This document shows, in pieces, positions 1-6,619 of a stretch of 18,838 bases of DNA. Numbering within the stretch: the stretch's first letter is position 1; every line of letters begins with the position of its first letter. The DNA is from CAYMAX01 sp964388595 (GTDB lineage Bacteria > Bacteroidota > Bacteroidia > Bacteroidales > UBA932): contig CAYMAX010000025.1 in assembly GCA_964388595.1 (NCBI GenBank), forward strand, positions 1 to 18,838, written 5' to 3'. The position numbers were made by a program, and so were the translations under genes. Under the pieces are notes generated by a model. That model saw only the letters and a list, made by a program, of their open reading frames with translations. It did no database searches and was not told the DNA's origin.

Positions 1-1098
1 GGGCTTGAATTTCCATGTCATGGCCATCACTTTTTTAATCTCCTCTTCTGTGACGGGTCTGCTGTGATTGCGCAATCTGGGATATGCAGCAGTCAATGGA
101 ATGTCCAAAGGGGCCGGGTCTTTCTGCAAGGGGAGGCGTTCTTTCTCCTGACGAACATACCGTTGCACTTCAGAAGTCGCTTTGAGGGTATTGTGCCCAA
201 ACCCGAGGCTGCAAGGTCCGTTGATGCATGAGTCGTTGCAAGTATTTATTTCCAAAAATACCCCTGAGAGGGAATCCACATCTTCAAGTACATTGGCACA
301 ATTGGCTGTGCCATCGACAGATACATATTCATAACCCTTCGGAAGAGCAGGAAATGACTGTATTATACCATGAGAAATGGGAAAATATTTGGAAAGGTTG
401 GCATATTTCTCACCTTTCATGGCGAGGGGAGCCGATTCTTGAGGATTAATCCCTTTTTCTTCAAATAATACCTGCAGTTCTTCGAATGTCAGCACATTTT
501 CAATAAGTCCGTCGCTTTCGTGTGCTTCACGTTTTTTGGCAATGCAGGGGCCGAGAAATACTATTTTGCAGTCGGGATATTTGGCATGAAGCATCTTGGC
601 ATGTGCTATCATCGGAGAATCTACCGGAGCAAGGTATTTCAACGCCTTGGGATAATATATCTGTATCAGTCTGCAGGCAGCAGGGCAGGCAGAGGTAATC
701 AGATTTTTGTACTGTCCGCTCTCAAGAAGCTTTTTGTACTCTTTTATAACTTCCTGCGCACCGTACGCTGTCTCCTGTGCATCGTGAAATCCGAGTTTGC
801 AGAGAGCTATTTTCATCGAAGTGAAGCTCGTCAATTGGAAGCTTGAAACGAACGAGGGAGCCACGCTTGCGATGACCTTCTCTTTGCCTTCGAGCAAAGT
901 ACGCACTTCGGAGAGTTCGCTGTGGACTATTTTTGCATTCTGAGGACAGACTGAGATGCAGTGACCGCACAATATGCACCTGTCTTCCACTATTTTGGCC
1001 TGGTGTTCAAGGACATCGATAGCTTTCACCGGACATTCCCGCAAACACTTATAGCAGTCTTTGCATCTTGCAGGCTTGAAATCGAGATAGTAGGCCAT
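1..1098 (-). CDS. Sensory-type (group C-like) [FeFe]-hydrogenase domain protein, partial, 3' end outside window
   Basis: The frame is open from the ATG at 1098 to the left edge (366 codons), so only the C-terminus is missing. Two 4Fe-4S ferredoxin motifs lie at the N-terminus (C12, C15, C18, C22-P and C41, C44, C47, C51-P). The H-cluster region follows. L1 reads TSACPA with ligand C138, L2 reads FLGPCIAKKRE with C185, and L3 reads CNDSCINGPC with C287 and C291. All four expected H-cluster cysteines are present. In catalytic enzymes L1 is TSCCP, where the first Cys relays protons; here it is Ala137, as in HydS-type sensory hydrogenases of family group C. Those proteins usually continue into a PAS domain, which would lie beyond the window. 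The gene starts 3 bases after the ferredoxin gene, so co-transcription with rex-adhE is likely. I infer H2 or redox sensing rather than bulk H2 turnover. A non-sensory HymB-like hydrogenase subunit is the alternative. Confidence 0.85.
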   Translation of the reverse strand, partial: MAYYLDFKPARCKDCYKCLRECPVKAIDVLEHQAKIVEDRCILCGHCISVCPQNAKIVHSELSEVRTLLEGKEKVIASVAPSFVSSFQLTSFTSMKIALCKLGFHDAQETAYGAQEVIKEYKKLLESGQYKNLITSACPAACRLIQIYYPKALKYLAPVDSPMIAHAKMLHAKYPDCKIVFLGPCIAKKREAHESDGLIENVLTFEELQVLFEEKGINPQESAPLAMKGEKYANLSKYFPISHGIIQSFPALPKGYEYVSVDGTANCANVLEDVDSLSGVFLEINTCNDSCINGPCSLGFGHNTLKATSEVQRYVRQEKERLPLQKDPAPLDIPLTAAYPRLRNHSRPVTEEEIKKVMAMTWKFKP

Positions 1099-1101
1099 AA
1101 T

Positions 1102-1377
1102 TTAGATGTTTAGTAATGGATAAATCTGCTTGACAAACAACTCTTCGATGTTGTCTTTGTTGACATTATGAAGGAAAAGCTCCCCATCTTTTATCTTCTC
1201 AATGGTAGGTTCTGCTTTCACAGTGACTCCCTGTGCGCAGAATCCGAGGCAAAAACTCGCCTGGAGGTCTATCAGGTCTTCCACATCGTATTTCTTAATG
1301 AGAGATTTAAGCTGGTCTATGACGTCATAAGACCCTTTAAGATGGCAGGAACTGCCGACGCAAACTTTGATTATCAT
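1102..1377 (-). CDS. Thioredoxin-like [2Fe-2S] ferredoxin domain protein
   Basis: This 91-residue protein has the thioredoxin-like [2Fe-2S] ferredoxin pattern also found in NuoE and HymA subunits. C6 and C11 sit in CVGSSC near the N-terminus, and a second pair lies in CLGFC about 30 residues later, giving the four cluster ligands (Cx4C...Cx3C). It is the bare cluster domain, without the extra N-terminal helices of full NuoE. It lies between adhE (17-base gap) and the [FeFe]-hydrogenase-like gene (3-base gap). Small proteins of this class commonly accompany sensory [FeFe]-hydrogenases, so it probably exchanges electrons with that protein in the cytoplasm. The partner assignment is inferred from position; the cluster-binding fold is well supported by the motif. 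Confidence 0.88.
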   Translation of the reverse strand: MIIKVCVGSSCHLKGSYDVIDQLKSLIKKYDVEDLIDLQASFCLGFCAQGVTVKAEPTIEKIKDGELFLHNVNKDNIEELFVKQIYPLLNI

Positions 1378-1394
1378 ATAAATGTAGTTTAATT

Positions 1395-3971
1395 TTATTT
1401 TTCTCCGTAATATGCCTGTTTGTATATCTCTTCAATATCTGATACCAACGGATAAACAGGGTTGGCACCGGTGCATTGGTCATTGTGCGCTCTGTCGGCC
1501 AGTTCGCCGAGGTGAGCCATAAATACTGTCTCATCTACGCCACACTCGCGAATGGATAGCGGAATCTCGACGCTTTTCATCAAATCCCTGATACCCTTGA
1601 CGAGATTAGCAACGCTCTCCTGTACCGTCTTCCCTCCGAATCCTAAATACCGTGCTAATTTAGCATATTTTTCGTCAGCAATATAGTATTCATATTTGGG
1701 AAAAGCAACGAATTTCTTGGGTTTTCTGGCATTGAACATTATTTCATAAGGGAGAAGGATGGCATTTGCGAGTCCGTGAGGTATATGATATTCTCCTCCG
1801 AGTTTGTGAGCCATACTGTGATTCAGACCGAGAAATGCATTGGTAAAGGCCATTCCTGCTATGCAGGAAGCATTGTGCATCTTCTCGCGTGCTTTGAGAT
1901 CGTTCTCTCCATTATCGTAGGCTCTGCGCAGATATGTGAACACGAGGTCGCATGCTTGCATGGCCAGTCCGTCTGTATAATCGTTGGCCATATTGGAAAC
2001 GAAAGCCTCTATAGCATGAGTTAAGACATCAAGGCCTGTGTATGCAGTCGACTTCTTAGGTAGCGAAATGACAAACTGAGGGTCTATGATGGCTACATCA
2101 GGGCGTAAAGCGTAGTCGGTGAGGGGATATTTAATATTTCCATTTTTTCTATCGGTAATCACAGCGAAGGCGGTGACTTCACTTCCCGTTCCTGATGTGG
2201 TGGGGATAGCCACAAATTGTGCTTTAGAGCCGAGTTTGGGGAATTTGACCACTCTCTTTCGGATATCCATAAATTTCTGTTTGAGCCCGTCAAAAGTGGC
2301 TTCCGGATGTTCGTAGAACAGCCACATTCCTTTAGCAGCATCTATCGCAGAACCTCCACCTATGGCGATGATGACATCGGGATTGAAATCTCTCATCTGA
2401 GCCACTCCGCGTTCTATGGTCTCAACATCGGGGTCCGGTTCGATTTGAGAATAAATTTTTGAGTGGCAGTACTCTTTCCTTTTGCGCAGATAATAAAGTA
2501 CTTTATCGACATATCCGAGCTGGACCATCATTGGGTCAGATACTATAAATGCTCTTGAAATGTTTTCCATCTTTTCGAGATATTGCACTGCGCCATATTC
2601 GAAATAAATTTTGGGAGGAACTTTAAACCATTGCATATTGACTCTTCTTTTAGCGATACGTTTTTTGTTGATAAGATTGACTGTGGAGACATTGGCTGTG
2701 GTGGAGTTGTGTCCGTATGAGCCACAGCCGAGTGTCAGAGATGGAGTGTTGGTGTTGTAAATATCCCCGATAGCCCCCTGTGAAGAGGGAGAATTGACGA
2801 TGATACGCCCCACTCTCATCGCTTTACCAAATTCGGTAATTATATTTTCATTGGTAGAATGTATGATGGCGGAGTGTCCCAGACCACCATATTCGAGCAC
2901 TTTCTTGCACATTTCAAATCCTTCGTGCCAATCTTCCACGATATAATAGGCGAGGACAGGGGAAAGTTTTTCACGGGAGAGCGGATATTTATCTCCCACA
3001 CCTGTCAGATGAGCCAAAAGGATTTTGGTATCCTCAGGCACTTTCACTCCTGCGTTGGTGGCTATCCAATGAGCACTCTGACCCACAACTTTCGGATTTA
3101 CAGCCTTTTTCTCGCTATCAATAACATAATTGGACACCAAATCAATTTCTTCTTTATTGAGGAAATAGCAGCCATTCTCTTTCATAAATTCTTCAAATGG
3201 ATGATGCAGAACCTTATCTACCACCACTGCCTGTTCGGAGGCACAAATCATTCCATTGTCGAAAGTTTTGGAGAGCATAAGGTCTGTGCAGGCACGTTTG
3301 AGATTGGCAGTAGTTTCAATATAACATGGTGCGTTGCCGGGGCCTACTCCAATGGCAGGCTTGCCGCAGCTGTAAGCTGCTTTTACCATTCCAGAACCTC
3401 CTGTGGCGAGGATGAGCGAAACATTGGGATGTGCCATCAAAGCATCTGTCGCCTCTATGGAAGGATGTTCTATCCATTGAATGCAATATTCGGGAGCTCC
3501 TGCAGCGATGGCTGCATCTCTCATCACTGTGGCAGCAGCAACTGAAGATTTCTGGGCAGAAGGATGGAATCCAAAGATGATGGGATTGCGTGCTTTGATG
3601 CAAATCAGAGATTTGAAAAGGGTAGTGGATGTGGGATTGGTGACGGGAGTGACTCCTGCTACTATCCCTACAGGTTCAGCTATCTCTTCGTAGCCCTCCA
3701 ATTCGTTTTCTTCGATTACACCTACTGTCTTTTCGTTTTTAATCGAATGCCAGACATACTCTGTGGCAAACATATTTTTTATAACCTTATCTTCATATAC
3801 TCCTCTGCCTGTCTCCTCGAAAGCGAGACGGGCAAGTTCTCTGTGGTGCTCAAGTCCTGCCATAGCCATGGCGTAGACGATTTTATCGACCTTTTCCTGG
3901 TCGAATGTAATGAACTCTTTCAAAGCAGATTCTGCGTTTTTGACCAATACATTTACTTCTGATTCTTTCAT
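1395..3971 (-). CDS. adhE: Bifunctional acetaldehyde-CoA/alcohol dehydrogenase
   Basis: AdhE reduces acetyl-CoA to acetaldehyde and then to ethanol, consuming two NADH; in other bacteria it assembles into cytoplasmic spirosomes. The 858-residue length fits the family (about 860-890). The N-terminal aldehyde dehydrogenase domain covers about residues 1-440, with the catalytic cysteine C243 in GMICASEQ. The iron-dependent alcohol dehydrogenase domain runs from about 450 to the end. It has the nucleotide-binding GGGSAIDAAK motif at 538-547 and iron ligands D648, H652, H718 and H732. These have the same spacing as E. coli D653, H657, H723 and H737. Both active sites therefore look intact. The ATG at 3971 lies 18 bases after the rex stop, with no room for its own promoter, so expression should follow rex. 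Rex commonly represses adhE when NADH/NAD+ is low, which fits this operon. Confidence 0.97.
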   Translation of the reverse strand: MKESEVNVLVKNAESALKEFITFDQEKVDKIVYAMAMAGLEHHRELARLAFEETGRGVYEDKVIKNMFATEYVWHSIKNEKTVGVIEENELEGYEEIAEPVGIVAGVTPVTNPTSTTLFKSLICIKARNPIIFGFHPSAQKSSVAAATVMRDAAIAAGAPEYCIQWIEHPSIEATDALMAHPNVSLILATGGSGMVKAAYSCGKPAIGVGPGNAPCYIETTANLKRACTDLMLSKTFDNGMICASEQAVVVDKVLHHPFEEFMKENGCYFLNKEEIDLVSNYVIDSEKKAVNPKVVGQSAHWIATNAGVKVPEDTKILLAHLTGVGDKYPLSREKLSPVLAYYIVEDWHEGFEMCKKVLEYGGLGHSAIIHSTNENIITEFGKAMRVGRIIVNSPSSQGAIGDIYNTNTPSLTLGCGSYGHNSTTANVSTVNLINKKRIAKRRVNMQWFKVPPKIYFEYGAVQYLEKMENISRAFIVSDPMMVQLGYVDKVLYYLRKRKEYCHSKIYSQIEPDPDVETIERGVAQMRDFNPDVIIAIGGGSAIDAAKGMWLFYEHPEATFDGLKQKFMDIRKRVVKFPKLGSKAQFVAIPTTSGTGSEVTAFAVITDRKNGNIKYPLTDYALRPDVAIIDPQFVISLPKKSTAYTGLDVLTHAIEAFVSNMANDYTDGLAMQACDLVFTYLRRAYDNGENDLKAREKMHNASCIAGMAFTNAFLGLNHSMAHKLGGEYHIPHGLANAILLPYEIMFNARKPKKFVAFPKYEYYIADEKYAKLARYLGFGGKTVQESVANLVKGIRDLMKSVEIPLSIRECGVDETVFMAHLGELADRAHNDQCTGANPVYPLVSDIEEIYKQAYYGEK

Positions 3972-3989
3972 ATCTGTAAATATTAAGAT

Positions 3990-4622
3990 TTATTTCATTT
4001 GTTTGACAAGCAGCGCAAGGGAGGCTGCCAGATTTTCATTTCTTATAGTGACATTGGCAGGGAGAGAGAGATGCGTGGGGGCAAAATTCCAAATGGCAGT
4101 GATACCTGCCTCTACCATCGTGTCGCAAACTTCCTGTGCTGCAGATGATGGGACGGTGATAATGCCGATTTTAACCCCTGTCCGTTTAACTATGTGTTTG
4201 AGTTCGGATATTGGAAATACCTCTTTGGATGCGATATGACTACCGATAATGGAGGCATCCTTGTCAAAAGCTGCTATGATGGAAAATCCGTAGTTGGCGA
4301 AGCCGTTATATGACAATAATGTATTTCCGAGTCGTCCTACACCCACCAGAATAGCATCATTTTGATAATCGTATCCTAAAAATGATTCAATGTCTGCTAT
4401 CAGCGATTCGATGAGGAATCCGCGTCGTGGAGTTCCTGATATGGAAGAAACTTCAGCGAGATCTTTCCTTACCAACACCGGATTCAGATTGAGGTCTTCT
4501 GCTATTTTGGCACTCGATATTGTAGTCTGGTCTCCTGATAAAGACTTCAGGTAGCAATGATATTGTGGCAACCGATGAAGTGCCGCAGATGATATCGAGA
4601 CTATTTTTGTTTCTTTTTTCAT
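3990..4622 (-). CDS. rex: Redox-sensing transcriptional repressor Rex
   Basis: Rex is a dimeric repressor that leaves DNA when NADH binds, so it de-represses fermentative NADH-oxidising genes such as adhE. The 210-residue protein has an N-terminal winged helix (about 1-80, including the SAKIAEDLNLNPVLVRKDL stretch and the RRGF wing). A Rossmann NAD(H)-binding domain follows, with GVGRLG at 94-99 and the acidic D120 after the second beta strand, typical of NAD specificity. I start at the ATG at 4622. The frame is open further upstream to 4709, but the added residues are hydrophobic, unlike Rex, and would run through the putative promoter. Rex is the first gene of the operon, so it probably controls its own transcription together with adhE. 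Confidence 0.96.
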   Translation of the reverse strand: MKKETKIVSISSAALHRLPQYHCYLKSLSGDQTTISSAKIAEDLNLNPVLVRKDLAEVSSISGTPRRGFLIESLIADIESFLGYDYQNDAILVGVGRLGNTLLSYNGFANYGFSIIAAFDKDASIIGSHIASKEVFPISELKHIVKRTGVKIGIITVPSSAAQEVCDTMVEAGITAIWNFAPTHLSLPANVTIRNENLAASLALLVKQMK

Positions 4623-4623
4623 A

Positions 4624-4643
4624 ATCGATAAATTAATATCGAT
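4624..4643. promoter_or_regulatory. Inverted repeat at the rex 5' end, candidate operator
   Basis: ATCGATA and TATCGAT form a perfect 7-bp inverted repeat around a 6-base AT spacer. It lies directly in front of the rex ATG, just downstream of a weak minus-strand -7-like TATCTTTT (4652-4645). The position suits autoregulation. However, the sequence does not match the familiar Rex consensus (TTGTTAA or TTGTGAA arms), and the DNA around it is very AT-rich. Chance or another regulator is therefore possible. Confidence 0.3.
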
Positions 4644-4687
4644 AAAAAGATAACAATAATTATGCCACATGATTAAAAAAAATGAAT

Positions 4688-4695
4688 TACTTTTG
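4688..4695 (+). promoter_or_regulatory. Bacteroidota -7 promoter element for tRNA-Leu
   Basis: TACTTTTG is an exact match to TAnnTTTG, the -7 element used by the primary sigma factor of Bacteroidota. It ends 21 bases before the mature 5' end of tRNA-Leu, a normal tRNA leader distance. An A8 tract lies just upstream (4675-4682). No clear -33 TTG is visible at the usual spacing. Confidence 0.65.
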
Positions 4696-4716
4696 TGCCC
4701 TACTTTCAAATCAATC

Positions 4717-4802
4717 GCTCAGGTGGTGGAATAGGTAGACACGCAGGACTTAAAATCCTGTGGGCAGCAATGTCCGTACGGGTTCGATTCCCGTCCCGAG
4801 CA
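4717..4802 (+). tRNA. tRNA-Leu(UAA)
   Basis: This is an 86-base class II tRNA. The acceptor strands GCTCAGG and CCCGAGC pair except for an A-C mismatch at the fifth pair. The D-arm has the Leu-type GGTGGTGGAAT. The anticodon stem CAGGA/TCCTG encloses loop CTTAAAA, with anticodon TAA at 4751-4753. A long variable arm (GGGC...GTCC) follows, then the T-arm ACGGG-TTCGATT-CCCGT. The discriminator is A4802. CCA is not encoded (the next bases are CAC), so it must be added after transcription. Confidence 0.97.
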
Positions 4803-4812
4803 CACATACGAA

Positions 4813-4842
4813 AACCCCGTCAGAAATATTCCTGATGGGGTT
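4813..4842 (+). terminator. Hairpin terminator downstream of tRNA-Leu
   Basis: AACCCCGTCAG and CTGATGGGGTT form an 11-bp stem with one G-T pair around an 8-base loop. It begins 11 bases after the tRNA. The following ATGTTGTCTTTAT is only moderately T-rich, so it may be a weak or factor-aided terminator. It should separate tRNA-Leu from the operon that begins near 4960. Confidence 0.7.
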
Positions 4843-4951
4843 ATGTTGTCTTTATGGTAAAATAGTATCTCAGGAGCAAATAAATGTGACTAAATATGAA
4901 AAAATCTATGGGAAATTTTAACAAAATGATAGTCATTATTTTTTTTTATAA

Positions 4952-4959
4952 TACCTTTG
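4952..4959 (+). promoter_or_regulatory. Bacteroidota -7 promoter element for the lipoprotein/TonB operon
   Basis: TACCTTTG matches TAnnTTTG exactly and predicts transcription starting near 4966, giving a leader of about 35-40 bases before the ATG at 5003. A run of nine T (4939-4947) lies where the spacer between the -33 and -7 elements should be. No strong -33 TTG is seen. The 4860-4950 stretch upstream is AT-rich and holds no other recognisable element. Confidence 0.6.
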
Positions 4960-5002
4960 TTCCATCACATTCATTTGTCAAGACATATTAATTTATATTT
5001 CA

Positions 5003-6619
5003 ATGAAAAAAGCACCTTTAACACTTATCGCAGCGATGACATTTCTATTCGCTGCCTGCACACAAAATCCATCAATCAGTATTGACCCTACTGAAATTCT
5101 AAGCGATTACAAGGGAGGTTCTACCGCTTGTGTCCTAACAGCCAACGGTTCTTGGACAGCCCAGCCCAGCGACCCATCTATAGTAGTGTCACCTATATCA
5201 GGTACAGGTGATTCACCTGTCAGTATCACTCTTCCTGCCAATACTGCAGAAAAGTCACAGACATTTACAGTCACATTTGTTTGTGAGATAAAAGGAAAGA
5301 GCGCATCAGTAGTAGTTTCCATCATCCAGAGATCACAAAACCCCAGTATACAGATAACCTATGCTCATGATACTGTAAGCTACAATGTACAGACAGTTCC
5401 CATAAAAGTAATCAGTTCATTAAGTTGGACTGCTACTTCTGAAAGTGCAGGTGTCTTAATTGCTCCTGCCAACGGCAACGGAGGTTCTACAGATGTAGTT
5501 ATCAATATTCCTACTAACACTACCAAAGAGACAGTTACTTACAAAGTTAAATTTGCCTCGGGAGACTCTACCGATACTTATGTGGTAAGGATTGTGAAAT
5601 CATTTACCATCAAGCAATTATCTGCTGCTTCTCCTGTCATAGCAGTTACTGACACTGTGACTTTGGGATATCAGCCTGACTCCGATACTATTAAGCTTAC
5701 CTCCAACTATCCTTGGAAAGCTAAAGCAGATGAGGGGCTTGTTCTCTCAGCCATTAATGGTGAAAGTGACAAAGATATAATCGTCACCACTGCTGCAATG
5801 AATAAAACAAATGATAAAGTTGTGTTACGCGCATATTTCGAATGTGAGGTAAATAGTATCAAGGCATACGACACCCTGATTGTTATTCAGAACCCTGCCA
5901 CCAAACTTTCATACGGAGGTGTGGATTATAAAGTCAAATGGCTTCCGGATGGTAAGCTTTGGATGTGCGAGAACTTGAGATACGTACCTGAAGGGAAGAC
6001 CATTTCTGAAGATGTCACAGATAATAACGGGATATGGTATAGTTGCGGTACTGACTGGAAAGTGGAGACCAATGCCGATTCTGTAGCTTTCAAAGGACTG
6101 CTGTACAACTGCGAAACAGCTTTCGGAGGGGTAACCATCACTAAAGACAACTACTCTACTTTCACCGGAGTACGGGGGATATGTCCTCAAGGATGGCACA
6201 TACCTACCTCCACCGAATTTGTAAACCTTGAAGGAAAGGGTGTCGGAGAGATAGCTAACAACACTAATGCACCATTCTATGACTCTGGAACAGGCAAGAG
6301 CTCTGTAACACTTGCCAATGAAGCCGGCTTCAATATCATTACATTCGGATATAGAAACCAAAGCAATAAAGACGTTGCAGGTGCATACCTTAAACTTGCT
6401 GTATATAACGGCAAAATTCAATCCGATATGATAATGGGCTCATCAGTAGCACTTAAGAATGGTGCGCCGACTTACACACCGGTGAGCACTTCTGACCCTA
6501 CCATTAAGAATGTTCAGTATTATTGCATCATGCCTTTCGTAAATGCTTCGAATAATTCTCTGAATCTTTCTCTTGGTAACTTCAAGAGCGGTGTTCATGT
6601 AAGATGCGTAAAAGACTAA
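5003..6619 (+). CDS. Surface lipoprotein with BACON-like repeats and a C-terminal FISUMP domain
   Basis: A short hydrophobic signal ends in lipobox LFAAC, with lipidation at C19. Three related beta-rich repeats follow at about 22-110, 115-200 and 205-297. Each has an aromatic core (GSWTA, LSWTA, YPWKA) and a closing hydrophobic strand ending in I-x-x-x or VIQ, resembling BACON/Ig-like modules of Bacteroidota surface proteins. Residues 300-538 look like a Fibrobacter succinogenes major paralogous (FISUMP) domain: the opening GGVDYKVKWLPDGKLWMCENL, then YNCETAFGG, then GICPQGWHIPT at 392-402, ending in VRCVKD. FISUMP domains are typical of exported Bacteroidota proteins, and their biochemical role is unknown. 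It is the first gene after the promoter and overlaps the TonB receptor gene by 16 bases. It may be a surface ligand-binding partner of that receptor; this is inferred from position only. Confidence 0.85.
   Translation: MKKAPLTLIAAMTFLFAACTQNPSISIDPTEILSDYKGGSTACVLTANGSWTAQPSDPSIVVSPISGTGDSPVSITLPANTAEKSQTFTVTFVCEIKGKSASVVVSIIQRSQNPSIQITYAHDTVSYNVQTVPIKVISSLSWTATSESAGVLIAPANGNGGSTDVVINIPTNTTKETVTYKVKFASGDSTDTYVVRIVKSFTIKQLSAASPVIAVTDTVTLGYQPDSDTIKLTSNYPWKAKADEGLVLSAINGESDKDIIVTTAAMNKTNDKVVLRAYFECEVNSIKAYDTLIVIQNPATKLSYGGVDYKVKWLPDGKLWMCENLRYVPEGKTISEDVTDNNGIWYSCGTDWKVETNADSVAFKGLLYNCETAFGGVTITKDNYSTFTGVRGICPQGWHIPTSTEFVNLEGKGVGEIANNTNAPFYDSGTGKSSVTLANEAGFNIITFGYRNQSNKDVAGAYLKLAVYNGKIQSDMIMGSSVALKNGAPTYTPVSTSDPTIKNVQYYCIMPFVNASNNSLNLSLGNFKSGVHVRCVKD

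Noticed and set aside
520..979. Open frames on both strands (about 85-108 codons) within the hydrogenase-like gene
   Set aside because: The minus-strand frame from 1098 to the window edge encodes an uninterrupted protein with all expected cluster motifs and accounts for this region.
2859..3545. A 228-codon open frame on the plus strand opposite adhE
   Set aside because: It lies entirely antisense to a well-conserved AdhE coding region, and its translation is rich in Cys, His and Phe with no recognisable domain. It is a shadow of the real gene.
4623..4709. An upstream extension of rex by 29 residues
   Set aside because: The extra residues are hydrophobic and unlike the Rex N-terminus, and the extension would cover the inverted repeat and the putative promoter. 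The ATG at 4622 gives the normal family length.
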